Origin: Peptostreptococcaceae bacterium
GTDB lineage: Bacteria > Bacillota > Clostridia > Peptostreptococcales > Peptostreptococcaceae
Length of the DNA stretch: 42,073 bases
Direction of reading: 5' to 3'
Assembly: GCA_025210335.1 (NCBI GenBank)
Contig: JAOARY010000039.1
Coordinates: 1 to 42,073 of the forward strand
Shown: positions 1 to 8,260 of the stretch, one piece after another
How positions within the stretch are numbered: the first letter of the stretch is position 1
Layout: each line of letters starts with the position of its first letter
The notes under the pieces: model-generated
Database searches by the model: none
Told to the model about the DNA's origin: nothing
The model's input: the letters and a program-made list of their open reading frames with translations, nothing else
Made by a program: the position numbers and the translations under genes

Positions 1-2558
1 CTATTAGCATCTTCTCCATCTTTACCTTCTCTAACTGTAGTTCCAGTAATCTTACCTTCTACAGTTATGTTTTGCATTACATCATTACCATCAGCATCTT
101 TAAGTTGAACATATTCAAATGTACCAGCTAAATCAGCTAAACCATCGTTATCTGGATCTTGTTGTTGGTTTGGAGTTATAACTGCTGCACTTGCAGGAGC
201 ATTAGCTGCAACTGGAGTTTGGATAGCTACTCCATTTTCATCTGCAAATTGCATTGGCTCATTAAATGAAATGTAAACAGCACCAGCATCAGAAGCACCT
301 ATAGCATCTTCTACATCTGCTACTTCTGTGTTACCGATAGTTACATCTTCTTTTTCGCCTTTTACTTTAGTTAATTGTTCGAACTTAGTTACTGTTGGAG
401 AAGTTGTATCTTCTGTTAATGTTAAGTTTGTAGCAGCAGTCTTAACAGTTGCAGTTGAACCACTATCTTTAACTGGGTTACCTACAGCATCAAGAACATT
501 CTTAGCTTGTAATCTAAGAGGGTTGTGCTTGTTTATGTGATAGTTATCAGTTGTTGTATCAGTATCATAGTACTTAGTCCAGTCCTTATTCATTTCTATA
601 AGGAATACTCTACCTGATTCTAATTCAGTAACTTTAAAATCATCATTAGCTTGAGTTAATACATCTTTAGCATTAGCTACATCATAAGGATTAGTCTTAG
701 TCATATCTGGAACAGTTATTTCAAATGTATCAGCAAAGTTAGCTGCATCTCCATCTGTTACATAAGTTCCAAAATCAACAACAAATTGCTCTGGAGAATC
801 CATTGTCCAGTCTAAGTTTACAGTTGGCTCATCGATACCAGCATAAACTAATGATAATGTAGGAACTATGTTACTTGAATGAGTTATAGAAGCCCAGTCA
901 CCTATGTTTCTAACTTCTAATCTGTGTTGTGCTCCTACTAAGAATTCTTGAATATCTCTAACATCTTTAAATGTAAGGATAGCAGTTTCTCTTTCAGTTG
1001 TTTGAGTCTTAGTACTTACAACCTTAACCTCTACATTCGCAGCATTTCCTGATGGAAGGTTTCTTCCTAAGTTAAGACCATTTATAGTCCAGTTATCTAA
1101 AGTTTTAACTGAAGCTTCATGTCCAACTTGATCATTTACAGCTTCTGAGAATACTACTTTTAATTGGTTGTATTCTAAAGTTTCATCATCTTTTTGAGTT
1201 TGAACAGAAAGCATTTTTATGTTTTCTGAATCTTCTAATGTGAATGTAGCAGAACCAGTGAAGAATATTCCATCTTTACTTGCATTATCAGCCATTTCAA
1301 CTTTGTGGTTAACGTTGTCTGTTAATGGGAAATTGTCACCAGCAACATTAGCATCATCTTTCTTTAAAACAAGAACTAATGTATCTGAATCTTTTTTCTT
1401 AACTTCTAATACTTCTACCAACTCAGCTGGATCTTTAGCAGTATTATTAGTTACTTCGAAGAATTGAGGATTTGCAAGTATTAGTTCTTCAGCTTCTGCT
1501 GTTAAACCTTGGTTTAAGTTAACATATACTCTATCAGCTTGATCTGCAAGACCTGCATTTATAGTATATACTTTACCGTCTTCTACAGACGAACCAGCTG
1601 GCTTAAATGTTACTTGAATACTCTTGCTTATATTTCTTAAGTCTTCTAATATTTCACCTGTTACTACATTCTTAGCACTTGTTACAGTAGCTGTTATAGT
1701 AGCAACTCTTACTTCTGAATCTTCTTGTGGGTATAATTTAACAACTGAAGATTGTCCTTGAGTTGTTTCTTCTTCAGATATTTGTCCCCAAGTAGAAGTG
1801 TATGATACTGTAGCTTCTACATTATCACCAAAATCTAATAATGATAATTCTATATCAACTGGAGTTTGAGCACCAGTAGCATTTACTACTACTTCTGTAA
1901 CTTCTTCTCCATCTATTGTAGCTTTCATATCTAATGCAGCATCAGCAGCAAATTCTACAGTAACACCAGCAGTAACTTGTGTCCAGCTAGCAGCTAAAGC
2001 ATAGTCACCTGAAGTCATATTAGTAGTATCAGCTATATCAAATGTAGCAACATTTCCTTCTAAGCTAACAAATGTAGCAGTAGCTGTTACATTTCCATTA
2101 GTCAAAGTTAATGTTTTTCCATTTAAATCCATTGCTGGAGTTTCTGCAAACGTAACTGTAAAGTTTCCATCATTTACAGCTGTAGCAGCAGTTATGTTCA
2201 TATCTGAAGCAACTATTTCTTCTCCATCGCCAGCAGCATATTTAGTCATTGTTCCATCAGCTTTGTAGTATGTTACTTCTGGTAATACACTTGCATCAAC
2301 AGCAGCACCATTTTCTACATCATAAACAGTTGATTCATCTAATTTAAAGAATACATCTCCTGTTACATCGTTACCGAATCCATCTATTATATCTGATAAT
2401 GCAGATACACCTGCATCTGTTGATAAATAATCATTTGAGTATGCATTTTCTCCTAATATGAATGATTGTTCTGGGATTGCTGCAAATGCAGTTGAACCAG
2501 CAGATACAATCAAAGCACTAGCAAGAGCAGTACTTACTATCTTTTTAGTAGCTTTCAT
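1..2558 (-). CDS. Large secreted surface protein, 3' end outside window
   Basis: An open frame runs from an ATG at 2558 to the left edge without a stop, so about 852 N-terminal residues are visible and the C-terminus is missing. The start has a strong AAGGAGG site seven bases upstream. Residues 1-27 form a signal peptide ending near STAFA/AIPEQ. Residues 28 to about 115 are a module shared with the small gene just upstream. The rest is Ala/Thr/Val/Asp-rich with low Lys and reads like stacked beta-sandwich (Ig-like or adhesin-like) domains, with no Cys seen. No SLH, LPXTG or enzyme motif is visible, but an anchor could lie in the missing part. It lies 27 bases after the small paralogous gene, probably in the same transcript. 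A role as an S-layer-associated or adhesin-like surface protein is inference; the family is not recognised. Confidence 0.85.
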   Translation of the reverse strand, partial: MKATKKIVSTALASALIVSAGSTAFAAIPEQSFILGENAYSNDYLSTDAGVSALSDIIDGFGNDVTGDVFFKLDESTVYDVENGAAVDASVLPEVTYYKADGTMTKYAAGDGEEIVASDMNITAATAVNDGNFTVTFAETPAMDLNGKTLTLTNGNVTATATFVSLEGNVATFDIADTTNMTSGDYALAASWTQVTAGVTVEFAADAALDMKATIDGEEVTEVVVNATGAQTPVDIELSLLDFGDNVEATVSYTSTWGQISEEETTQGQSSVVKLYPQEDSEVRVATITATVTSAKNVVTGEILEDLRNISKSIQVTFKPAGSSVEDGKVYTINAGLADQADRVYVNLNQGLTAEAEELILANPQFFEVTNNTAKDPAELVEVLEVKKKDSDTLVLVLKKDDANVAGDNFPLTDNVNHKVEMADNASKDGIFFTGSATFTLEDSENIKMLSVQTQKDDETLEYNQLKVVFSEAVNDQVGHEASVKTLDNWTINGLNLGRNLPSGNAANVEVKVVSTKTQTTERETAILTFKDVRDIQEFLVGAQHRLEVRNIGDWASITHSSNIVPTLSLVYAGIDEPTVNLDWTMDSPEQFVVDFGTYVTDGDAANFADTFEITVPDMTKTNPYDVANAKDVLTQANDDFKVTELESGRVFLIEMNKDWTKYYDTDTTTDNYHINKHNPLRLQAKNVLDAVGNPVKDSGSTATVKTAATNLTLTEDTTSPTVTKFEQLTKVKGEKEDVTIGNTEVADVEDAIGASDAGAVYISFNEPMQFADENGVAIQTPVAANAPASAAVITPNQQQDPDNDGLADLAGTFEYVQLKDADGNDVMQNITVEGKITGTTVREGKDGEDAN

Positions 2559-2585
2559 TAATTTGCCTCCTTAAAATTTTAATAA

Positions 2586-2945
2586 TTATTTTATATCTTC
2601 TATATAAAATCCATCTGTTATTTTATTTCCGTCATCTTTTTCATATATAGACTTATTACCATTAGCATCATAATATGTTATTTGTGGCAGAATATCTTTG
2701 GAAACCTCTTTTCCATTTTCAACATCATAAATAGTATCGATATCTAATTTGAAAAATACATCGCCAACTACATCATTCCCAAATGCATCTATGAGATTTG
2801 ATAAAGCCCCAATACCTTCATTCGTAGATAAATATTCATTTGAATATGCGTCATCGCCCACTATAAACGATTGTTCTGGAATTGCTGCAAAAGATATTGA
2901 CGAAAATAAAGTCAGACAAGTTATTGTTGATATTATCTTCTTCAT
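2586..2945 (-). CDS. Small secreted protein duplicating the N-terminal module of the downstream surface protein
   Basis: The protein is 119 residues from MKKIISTITC. That ATG at 2945 sits about seven bases after an AAGGAT site, whereas the in-frame ATG at 2954 overlaps this site and is rejected. A signal peptide (residues 1-20) is followed by AAIPEQSFI. From there to about residue 100 it matches the N-terminus of the large gene at 2558 at roughly 55-60% identity by eye, including AIPEQSFI, FGNDV, GDVFFKLD and YDVENG. It then stops instead of continuing into the large domains. It may be a truncated tandem duplicate, or a free copy of an interaction module. The reading frame is intact, which favours a maintained gene. 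The function is not recognised. Confidence 0.8.
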   Translation of the reverse strand: MKKIISTITCLTLFSSISFAAIPEQSFIVGDDAYSNEYLSTNEGIGALSNLIDAFGNDVVGDVFFKLDIDTIYDVENGKEVSKDILPQITYYDANGNKSIYEKDDGNKITDGFYIEDIK

Positions 2946-2966
2946 AAACAACATCCTTATACTGAA

Positions 2967-2998
2967 TCATTAGAGCTATATAATTATAGCTCTAATGA
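2967..2998. repeat. Perfect 14-bp inverted repeat between surface genes
   Basis: Arms 2967-2980 and 2985-2998 are exact complements around a TAAT loop. The structure lies after the SLH gene stop (3018) and before the small secreted gene. On the minus strand it is not followed by a T-run, so it is a weak terminator at best. An attenuator or mRNA-stabilising hairpin that sets different expression of the SLH gene and the genes after it is an alternative. Confidence 0.65.
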
Positions 2999-3017
2999 AA
3001 TAAACAAAAATTAATTC

Positions 3018-6000
3018 CTAAAGAGATACTTCGTATTCTCCAACTTTATCTCCATCGTTGTAAAGAGTAACAGTTACATCTCCATCGTTATCTTTTCCAG
3101 CTAATACAGATTTTGCATCGATATCAGCTTTCTTAGTAGTTTTTTCTGTTCCATCAGATAATTGGTAAGTTACTGTATATTCATCAGCAGTTACATTATC
3201 TATTTCTACAGAATAATTTCCTAAGTTAGGGTTAAGTGCAGAAACTTCAAAGCTAGCATCTACATCAGCATCTGATCCTCCACCAGATTCTTTTTCAAGA
3301 TCTTCTATAGCTTCTTTAACGTCAGCTATAGCTTTTCTTAAATCATCTTCATCTTTATCATCTATAGCTTCTTTCATATCTTCTATAGCATCTTTAAGAT
3401 CTTTCCATGAATCAGCAGTGTAATCATCTTCATCCATATCTTCGTAATCTTCGATTAAATCTTCAGCATCATCTTTAAGATCATCGAAATCTTTTTCATC
3501 CCAACCATTTTCAGCTGCGATTTCTTGATCTAGATCTTCATCCATATCGTAAATCTTAACGATTCTAGCTTTCTTACCTTCTTTAAGAACAGTTACTATA
3601 TCATCTTTATCGATATCGCTTCTATCTTCTTTATCATCAGTTTCGTATACTAAAGTACTGCTGTTTAGAGTTATAGTTTCTTTATCTCCATCAGCTGTTT
3701 CTATCTTAATAGAAGATGATGAATCTTCGATAACTTTACCAGTTACGAATTCAAAGTCTCTATCAGAGAATTCTTTTTCATACTCTTCTTGAGTAGTGAA
3801 TACTTCTAATTCTCCATCCGAATTTTCAGTGTAAACAACAACTCTTTCTTTGATTTCTTTGTAATCATCTTCATCAGCAGAAGAACCGTTTAATTCATCA
3901 ACTACTTGATCTTCATCTTTCTTATCTTCACCAAACTTGTGGATATCAGCAACTGATTCGTCTGATTTTTGGTTAGCATCTACGATGTAACCAGCAGCTT
4001 CATCATCTGAAGATATATCAGAAGTTAATAGTATAAGTTCTACTTCTTCATCATCATTGTAGAATACTACAACATTTTCATCTTCACCTTTACCATCTAA
4101 TTTTTCGTATTTTTGAGTTTCGATATCTTCAACATCGTTTAAGCTATCTATTTCATCATACTTAAATACAACTACTTTTGAATCAACAGATAAATCATCA
4201 TTATCTATTTCTAATTCGTCAGACTTAAAGTCATCAGTTAATTTACCCATCTTAACTTCGAAATCATCTTCGAATTTAGTGTTAGCTACTTTTAATTCTA
4301 AAGAAGAATTTAATTCAGCTATTTTTTCTATATGGTCTATTTCATTGTCACTATTAACAGTGTACTTGATAACATCCCCTATAACATCGTCTGATTTGAA
4401 GTCGTCTTCATCATCGTATCCTAAGAATTCGTCTTCATCAAAGTCTAATGCCATATCTGAAGATATTTTTTCTTCAGCAGTTAATATATCAATCTTAGCG
4501 TTCTTCTTGCTAGTGTTGATATCAGTTATTATAGCGTATTTTTCGCTTGAAGAAGATTCAGCTTTACCTTGAATATGAACTAGGTCTCCAGAGATTCCTT
4601 TGTAAGCTTCAACTTCATCATCAACGTCTGATAATGCTTCTAAAGCATCTTTACCATCATTATCATCAGTAAATTCGTAGATATCTTCATTTTCGTTAGC
4701 AGTAACTGTTCCGTACTTAGTATCAACATCGTAACTTTCAGAACCTATCTTAACTTCTCCATCTTCTTGATCGAAAGTCTTAAGAGCTCCTTCAACAGTG
4801 TTTCTTACTACTACAACGTAAGCTATAACATCTTTACTTGATTGTTCTTCTAAATCATCATCAGAATCTATTTTTCCGTTATCTAATTCAGAAAGGTTTT
4901 TATTGATGTAAAGTACATCATTTTCTTTGATATCATCTACAGACATTTGCTTTCCGTTAACATCCATAACGATTATCTTTTCGATATCTTCATCTTTACC
5001 AAATTTGATTTTTTCTTCATCATCTTTAGAGTCAGCAGTAGCATCTCTATAAGTTAATCTATCATCATCAGCTTTAACAGCTATTGCAGCTAATTCTTCG
5101 AATATTTGTGCATCTATAGTAGCTATTTTACCTTTGTTATCTTTTATGAATTTAGCAAATACAGTATTTCCTGATTCTTTAACCATTTCAGCAAAATCAT
5201 CAAAATCTACTTCTTTGTTATCTACATAAACTTTAAGTTCATCTTCATCAGCTAAATCGTAATCTTTATCGTCACCTTCAGCGTCAATTATAGTTAATTC
5301 TTCATCTAAAGCTTTTTCAACTTTTTCGTCATCTTTAGTTATTGCTTCAATAGCTGAAGATTCAACATCTACAACACCGTAGAATGCATCTGTATCTCTT
5401 GAAGTTTCTTCGAAGTAAACAACTTCTTCATCATCATTGATGTATACATTTACAGTTTCTCCAAGGTAAGAATTTAACTCTATACCTTCTTTAACATCGA
5501 ATATTACTTCTTTATCTTCTTTTATATCTAAAGAATCATAATCATCATCAGCTCTGAATTCGATTTGATCTTCATCTACATCTTTGTCTACTTTTGGAGT
5601 ACCAGTTATAGTAGCATCTTCTACTTTAGTTATTTCAAGTTTATCTTCTAAAAGAGTTTTACCTGATTTAGAGTAAGTAGTGTTTCCAAATGTCGCATTA
5701 GCATATTCAGAAGCAGATATAGTATCAGCATCTAAAGTATTGTTAACCATTACAGCTACAGATCCTCTATCAGCAGTTCCTGTAGTATCGAAATCTACAT
5801 GGCTAGTAACTCCTTCAGAAGCAGCCTTAGCTATATAGTTGTGAGGCCAAGCAGCACCACTTAAGAATTCATCTTTGTATCCTAATCCTCTAACAAGCAT
5901 AGTTACTGCTTCAGCGTAAGATACTTCTTTAGTTGGTCTGAATGTTCCATCTGGGTATCCTTTTAAGATTCCTTCTCCGATAGCTACTGAAATGTATCCA

Positions 6001-6299
6001 GCTGACCATCTTGAAGATTCTATATCAGTAAATAATGGAGCTGATTGAGTAGCTTTTGCAGCGTCAGCTAATCCTAAAGCTTCTACCATTATCTTAGCGA
6101 ATTGCTCTCTAGTTACTTTCATTTCTGGATGGTATTTTCCATCTTCCATACCATTTACTATACCGAAAGCCATTAATCTATCAACAGCTTCTTTAACGTG
6201 CTTATCTTGAATATCATCTGTTGCAGTTGCAGCAGATACCATGTTCATGCTTGAAGCCATTAGGCCCATAGTAAGCATGATTGACATAAACTTTTTCAT
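3018..6299 (-). CDS. Highly acidic SLH-domain surface protein (S-layer-type)
   Basis: The protein has 1093 residues with a good AAGGAGTGG site before the ATG. The signal peptide is residues 1-24. Three SLH repeats follow at about 29-77, 88-142 and 150-190; SLH2 shows the classical YPDGTFRP with TMLVRGLGY. SLH domains bind pyruvylated secondary cell-wall polymers, so the protein is expected to be anchored non-covalently on the cell wall. Residues 190-940 are an extraordinarily Asp/Glu-rich, Ser-containing region with many short beta-like segments. Residues 943-1005 are a charged helical FIVAR-like segment with the family pattern DYTADSW then AIADVKEAIEDL. After a Gly-Gly-Gly linker, the last 88 residues form a beta-rich C-terminal domain. 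No Cys is seen. It could be the main S-layer subunit or a calcium-binding accessory; which one cannot be told from sequence. Confidence 0.9.
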   Translation of the reverse strand: MKKFMSIMLTMGLMASSMNMVSAATATDDIQDKHVKEAVDRLMAFGIVNGMEDGKYHPEMKVTREQFAKIMVEALGLADAAKATQSAPLFTDIESSRWSAGYISVAIGEGILKGYPDGTFRPTKEVSYAEAVTMLVRGLGYKDEFLSGAAWPHNYIAKAASEGVTSHVDFDTTGTADRGSVAVMVNNTLDADTISASEYANATFGNTTYSKSGKTLLEDKLEITKVEDATITGTPKVDKDVDEDQIEFRADDDYDSLDIKEDKEVIFDVKEGIELNSYLGETVNVYINDDEEVVYFEETSRDTDAFYGVVDVESSAIEAITKDDEKVEKALDEELTIIDAEGDDKDYDLADEDELKVYVDNKEVDFDDFAEMVKESGNTVFAKFIKDNKGKIATIDAQIFEELAAIAVKADDDRLTYRDATADSKDDEEKIKFGKDEDIEKIIVMDVNGKQMSVDDIKENDVLYINKNLSELDNGKIDSDDDLEEQSSKDVIAYVVVVRNTVEGALKTFDQEDGEVKIGSESYDVDTKYGTVTANENEDIYEFTDDNDGKDALEALSDVDDEVEAYKGISGDLVHIQGKAESSSSEKYAIITDINTSKKNAKIDILTAEEKISSDMALDFDEDEFLGYDDEDDFKSDDVIGDVIKYTVNSDNEIDHIEKIAELNSSLELKVANTKFEDDFEVKMGKLTDDFKSDELEIDNDDLSVDSKVVVFKYDEIDSLNDVEDIETQKYEKLDGKGEDENVVVFYNDDEEVELILLTSDISSDDEAAGYIVDANQKSDESVADIHKFGEDKKDEDQVVDELNGSSADEDDYKEIKERVVVYTENSDGELEVFTTQEEYEKEFSDRDFEFVTGKVIEDSSSSIKIETADGDKETITLNSSTLVYETDDKEDRSDIDKDDIVTVLKEGKKARIVKIYDMDEDLDQEIAAENGWDEKDFDDLKDDAEDLIEDYEDMDEDDYTADSWKDLKDAIEDMKEAIDDKDEDDLRKAIADVKEAIEDLEKESGGGSDADVDASFEVSALNPNLGNYSVEIDNVTADEYTVTYQLSDGTEKTTKKADIDAKSVLAGKDNDGDVTVTLYNDGDKVGEYEVSL

Positions 6300-6332
6300 T
6301 AAATTCCACTCCTTCTTAATAAATAATTTGTC

Positions 6333-6367
6333 ACGGGTCTTTTATGTAACTACCGACATTATCCCGT
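6333..6367 (-). promoter_or_regulatory. Structured 5' leader of the SLH gene
   Basis: In the predicted leader, minus-strand ACGGG (6367-6363) pairs with CCCGT (6337-6333), enclosing a small inner stem ATGT/ACAT (6359-6356 with 6347-6344). The 35-nt hairpin lies directly after the predicted transcription start and about 30 bases before the ribosome binding site. No T-run follows, so it is not a terminator. It matches no riboswitch class that I recognise. mRNA stabilisation, as is common for abundant surface-protein messages, is a plausible role (inference). Confidence 0.5.
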
Positions 6368-6379
6368 TATACAAAATAG

Positions 6380-6409
6380 AGTATATCATTTTAAAATATT
6401 GTCGGTCAA
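6380..6409 (-). promoter_or_regulatory. Putative sigma-A promoter of the SLH gene
   Basis: On the minus strand TTGACC (6409-6404) and TATACT (6385-6380) are separated by 18 bases, giving a start near 6373 and a leader of about 74 nt. TGTCGGT at 6400-6406, overlapping the -35 box, and ACCGACA at 6352-6358 are exact 7-bp complements flanking the start, a possible operator or leader pairing. Confidence 0.6.
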
Positions 6410-6715
6410 TTAAATAAACCCATTTGTAATTGATTTGTAATATAAGAAATTAATCATTAATATTTGATAAAATATTTTAATATTCCTTATATCAATTATG
6501 CTCTATTTAAAAGTCATTAATTTATAATGTTATTATTATTTTTATTTGCTATATTGATTGCTAGATTTATTTGCTATATATATTAATCCTTCTTTTAGTA
6601 TTATATACTAAAAATATTACATGTAGTATTACAGCTCTATTACATTTATATTTCATATGCTAATTAGAGTTATAATGACTTAAAATACTTATTTTTAAAA
6701 TCTAAATAAATCAAT
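6410..6715. other. AT-rich intergenic stretch
   Basis: This stretch lies between the SLH promoter and the terminator of the stalk-domain gene. It is strongly AT-rich with stops in all frames. I see no gene, RNA element or convincing repeat in it. Confidence 0.6.
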
Positions 6716-6763
6716 AAAAAAAACTAGAGCAACACGTTAATGTTTTTTACCCTAGTTTTTTTT
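6716..6763 (-). terminator. Intrinsic terminator after the stalk-domain gene
   Basis: Arms of eight A then CTAG (6716-6727) and CTAG then eight T (6752-6763) are exact complements. A small AACA/TGTT hairpin (6731-6734, 6741-6744) sits inside. It has a T-run in either direction and lies about 50 bases past the stop at 6817. Confidence 0.75.
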
Positions 6764-6816
6764 ATTTAATCAATATATAGATTTAATATTTATATTAAAG
6801 TAAATATATTAGATTT

Positions 6817-7926
6817 TTATTTTTTATATTCATTGTCATGTTCAAATTTTTCTTCGCTTTCGTCGTATTCATAATCTCCGGCTTTATCATCATCTTTATC
6901 GACTAATTCTATCTCTACATCTTTATCAGTCTTTTTCGCTGCCATTTCACAGATATCTTCCATTAAATCTCTAAAGTCACTCTTATCTCTATCGTCCCAT
7001 TCATCAGATCTTCTATCTACATCCATTTCTAATTTGATTTCTACTTTTTTAGAACCAATGTCTACTTTTTTAACTTTTAAATCAATATCTTTACTTCCAT
7101 TATCATATTTATCATAATCCTCTTTTATCTTATCTTCTATATAATCTTCATCATCTTTATCATCGTCATCATCGTCATCATCATCGTCACCATATTCAGA
7201 CTTAACATCAAAATCTTTTTTACTTTCGTCATATTCATATTCGCCAGCTTTATCATTATCATCATCTTTTACTGTAAGTTCTACATCTTTGTCTGCTCTT
7301 TTTGCTGCCATCTTACATATATCTTCTATATAGTCTTTAAAATCACCAGAATCTCTTTTTTCCCATTCTTTTTTATCTCTTTCAGCATCAATTTTTATTT
7401 CTATTTCTACTTTTTTAGAGCTTATATCTACATCTACATCTTTTACTTTTATATCATATTTTCCATCTTTGTATTTTTCATAATCGTCTTCAATCTTATC
7501 TTTTATATATTTTTCATCATCTTTATCATCATCGTCATCATCTTTGTCACTATCTTTATTTTCTTTCTTTAATTTATCAATTTCATATTTTAATGTATTT
7601 ATTTCTATTTGTTTTTGTTGTAATTGATATCTTAAATTAGCTATTTCAGTATTCGACATATTACCTGTTGATGTTAATGTTATAGAACTTGCAACTCCAT
7701 TCCATTTTACATCATATCCAAAACTTTCTGTTACATCTCTTAGTGGAACATATGTAGTTCCATTGTATATAAATGGTTCTTGTGTAGTCTTTAATAAACT
7801 ACCATCCTTATAAATTTTTATGTTTTGATAATAAGCATCAATTGCTTTTTTACCAGATAAACCAAAAGCCATAGAAGTTGATAATACAACTGCTAGGATT
7901 AAGGCAACTAATGATTTTTTCTTCAT
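6817..7926 (-). CDS. Secreted stalk-domain protein with a duplicated acidic module
   Basis: The protein has 369 residues; the start is preceded by AGGAGGG at good spacing. A signal peptide spans residues 1-22. Residues 30-85 fit the N-terminal copper-amine-oxidase-like stalk domain (PF07833 type), with YNGTTYVPLRDVTESFGYDV. This domain is common in surface proteins of Clostridia and carries no enzyme activity itself. Residues 90-123 look like a coiled coil. Two tandem copies of a charged module of about 110 residues follow (about 136-245 and 257-366). They share YI.DKI..DY.KY, the SSKKVEIE/GSKKVEIK strand, DICKMAAK/DICEMAAK and AG.YEYDES. Each copy is preceded by an Asp-run linker; the second has ten Asp in a row. 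The module family is not recognised. The gene has its own terminator and is divergent from the protease gene. Confidence 0.85.
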   Translation of the reverse strand: MKKKSLVALILAVVLSTSMAFGLSGKKAIDAYYQNIKIYKDGSLLKTTQEPFIYNGTTYVPLRDVTESFGYDVKWNGVASSITLTSTGNMSNTEIANLRYQLQQKQIEINTLKYEIDKLKKENKDSDKDDDDDDKDDEKYIKDKIEDDYEKYKDGKYDIKVKDVDVDISSKKVEIEIKIDAERDKKEWEKRDSGDFKDYIEDICKMAAKRADKDVELTVKDDDNDKAGEYEYDESKKDFDVKSEYGDDDDDDDDDDKDDEDYIEDKIKEDYDKYDNGSKDIDLKVKKVDIGSKKVEIKLEMDVDRRSDEWDDRDKSDFRDLMEDICEMAAKKTDKDVEIELVDKDDDKAGDYEYDESEEKFEHDNEYKK

Positions 7927-8260
7927 AATAACCCTCCTAAAATTTTTTAATACTTTGATAAAAATTAATTGAATTTAAATATAATTTTTTACAGATGATG
8001 TTTTGACTACAAATATATTTAAATTATATTTAATCAACAATATATAAAAATATAGATTGAAAACATTTAGCAAATATAAACATTTTCAATCTCATATATA
8101 TTATATCACTTTAAAAATTTTTTTAACATCGATAAGTAGATTTTAAGCAAATTTTAATAAATTAGCACTATTTTTTAGTTTACAATATAGTTACAATTCG
8201 TAATAATTTCTAATCTAGTAGTACAATATTATTATCTTATAATAAGAAGGGAGTTTTTCG
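7927..8260. promoter_or_regulatory. Divergent intergenic region with a 10-bp palindrome
   Basis: This 334-bp region must hold the promoters of the stalk-protein gene (minus) and the protease gene (plus). It contains a perfect inverted repeat, AGATTGAAAA (8054-8063) and TTTTCAATCT (8083-8092), with a 19-nt spacer and no adjacent T-run. That suits an operator or a hairpin between divergent promoters. I could not assign -35/-10 boxes with confidence. Confidence 0.4.

Noticed and set aside
328..1467. Plus-strand ORFs of 70 and 82 residues opposite the large surface gene
   Set aside because: They are antisense to a continuous coding frame with a signal peptide and strong ribosome binding site, and have no ribosome binding site of their own.
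4279..4572. Plus-strand ORF of 97 residues rich in Ser
   Set aside because: It is the reverse of the Asp/Glu/Ser-rich codons of the SLH gene; such shadows are expected opposite GAT/GAA-rich DNA.
7125..7200. GAT/GAC-rich repeats, considered as a tandem DNA repeat or CRISPR-like array
   Set aside because: They are in frame and encode the Asp-run linker of the stalk-domain protein; no regular spacers.
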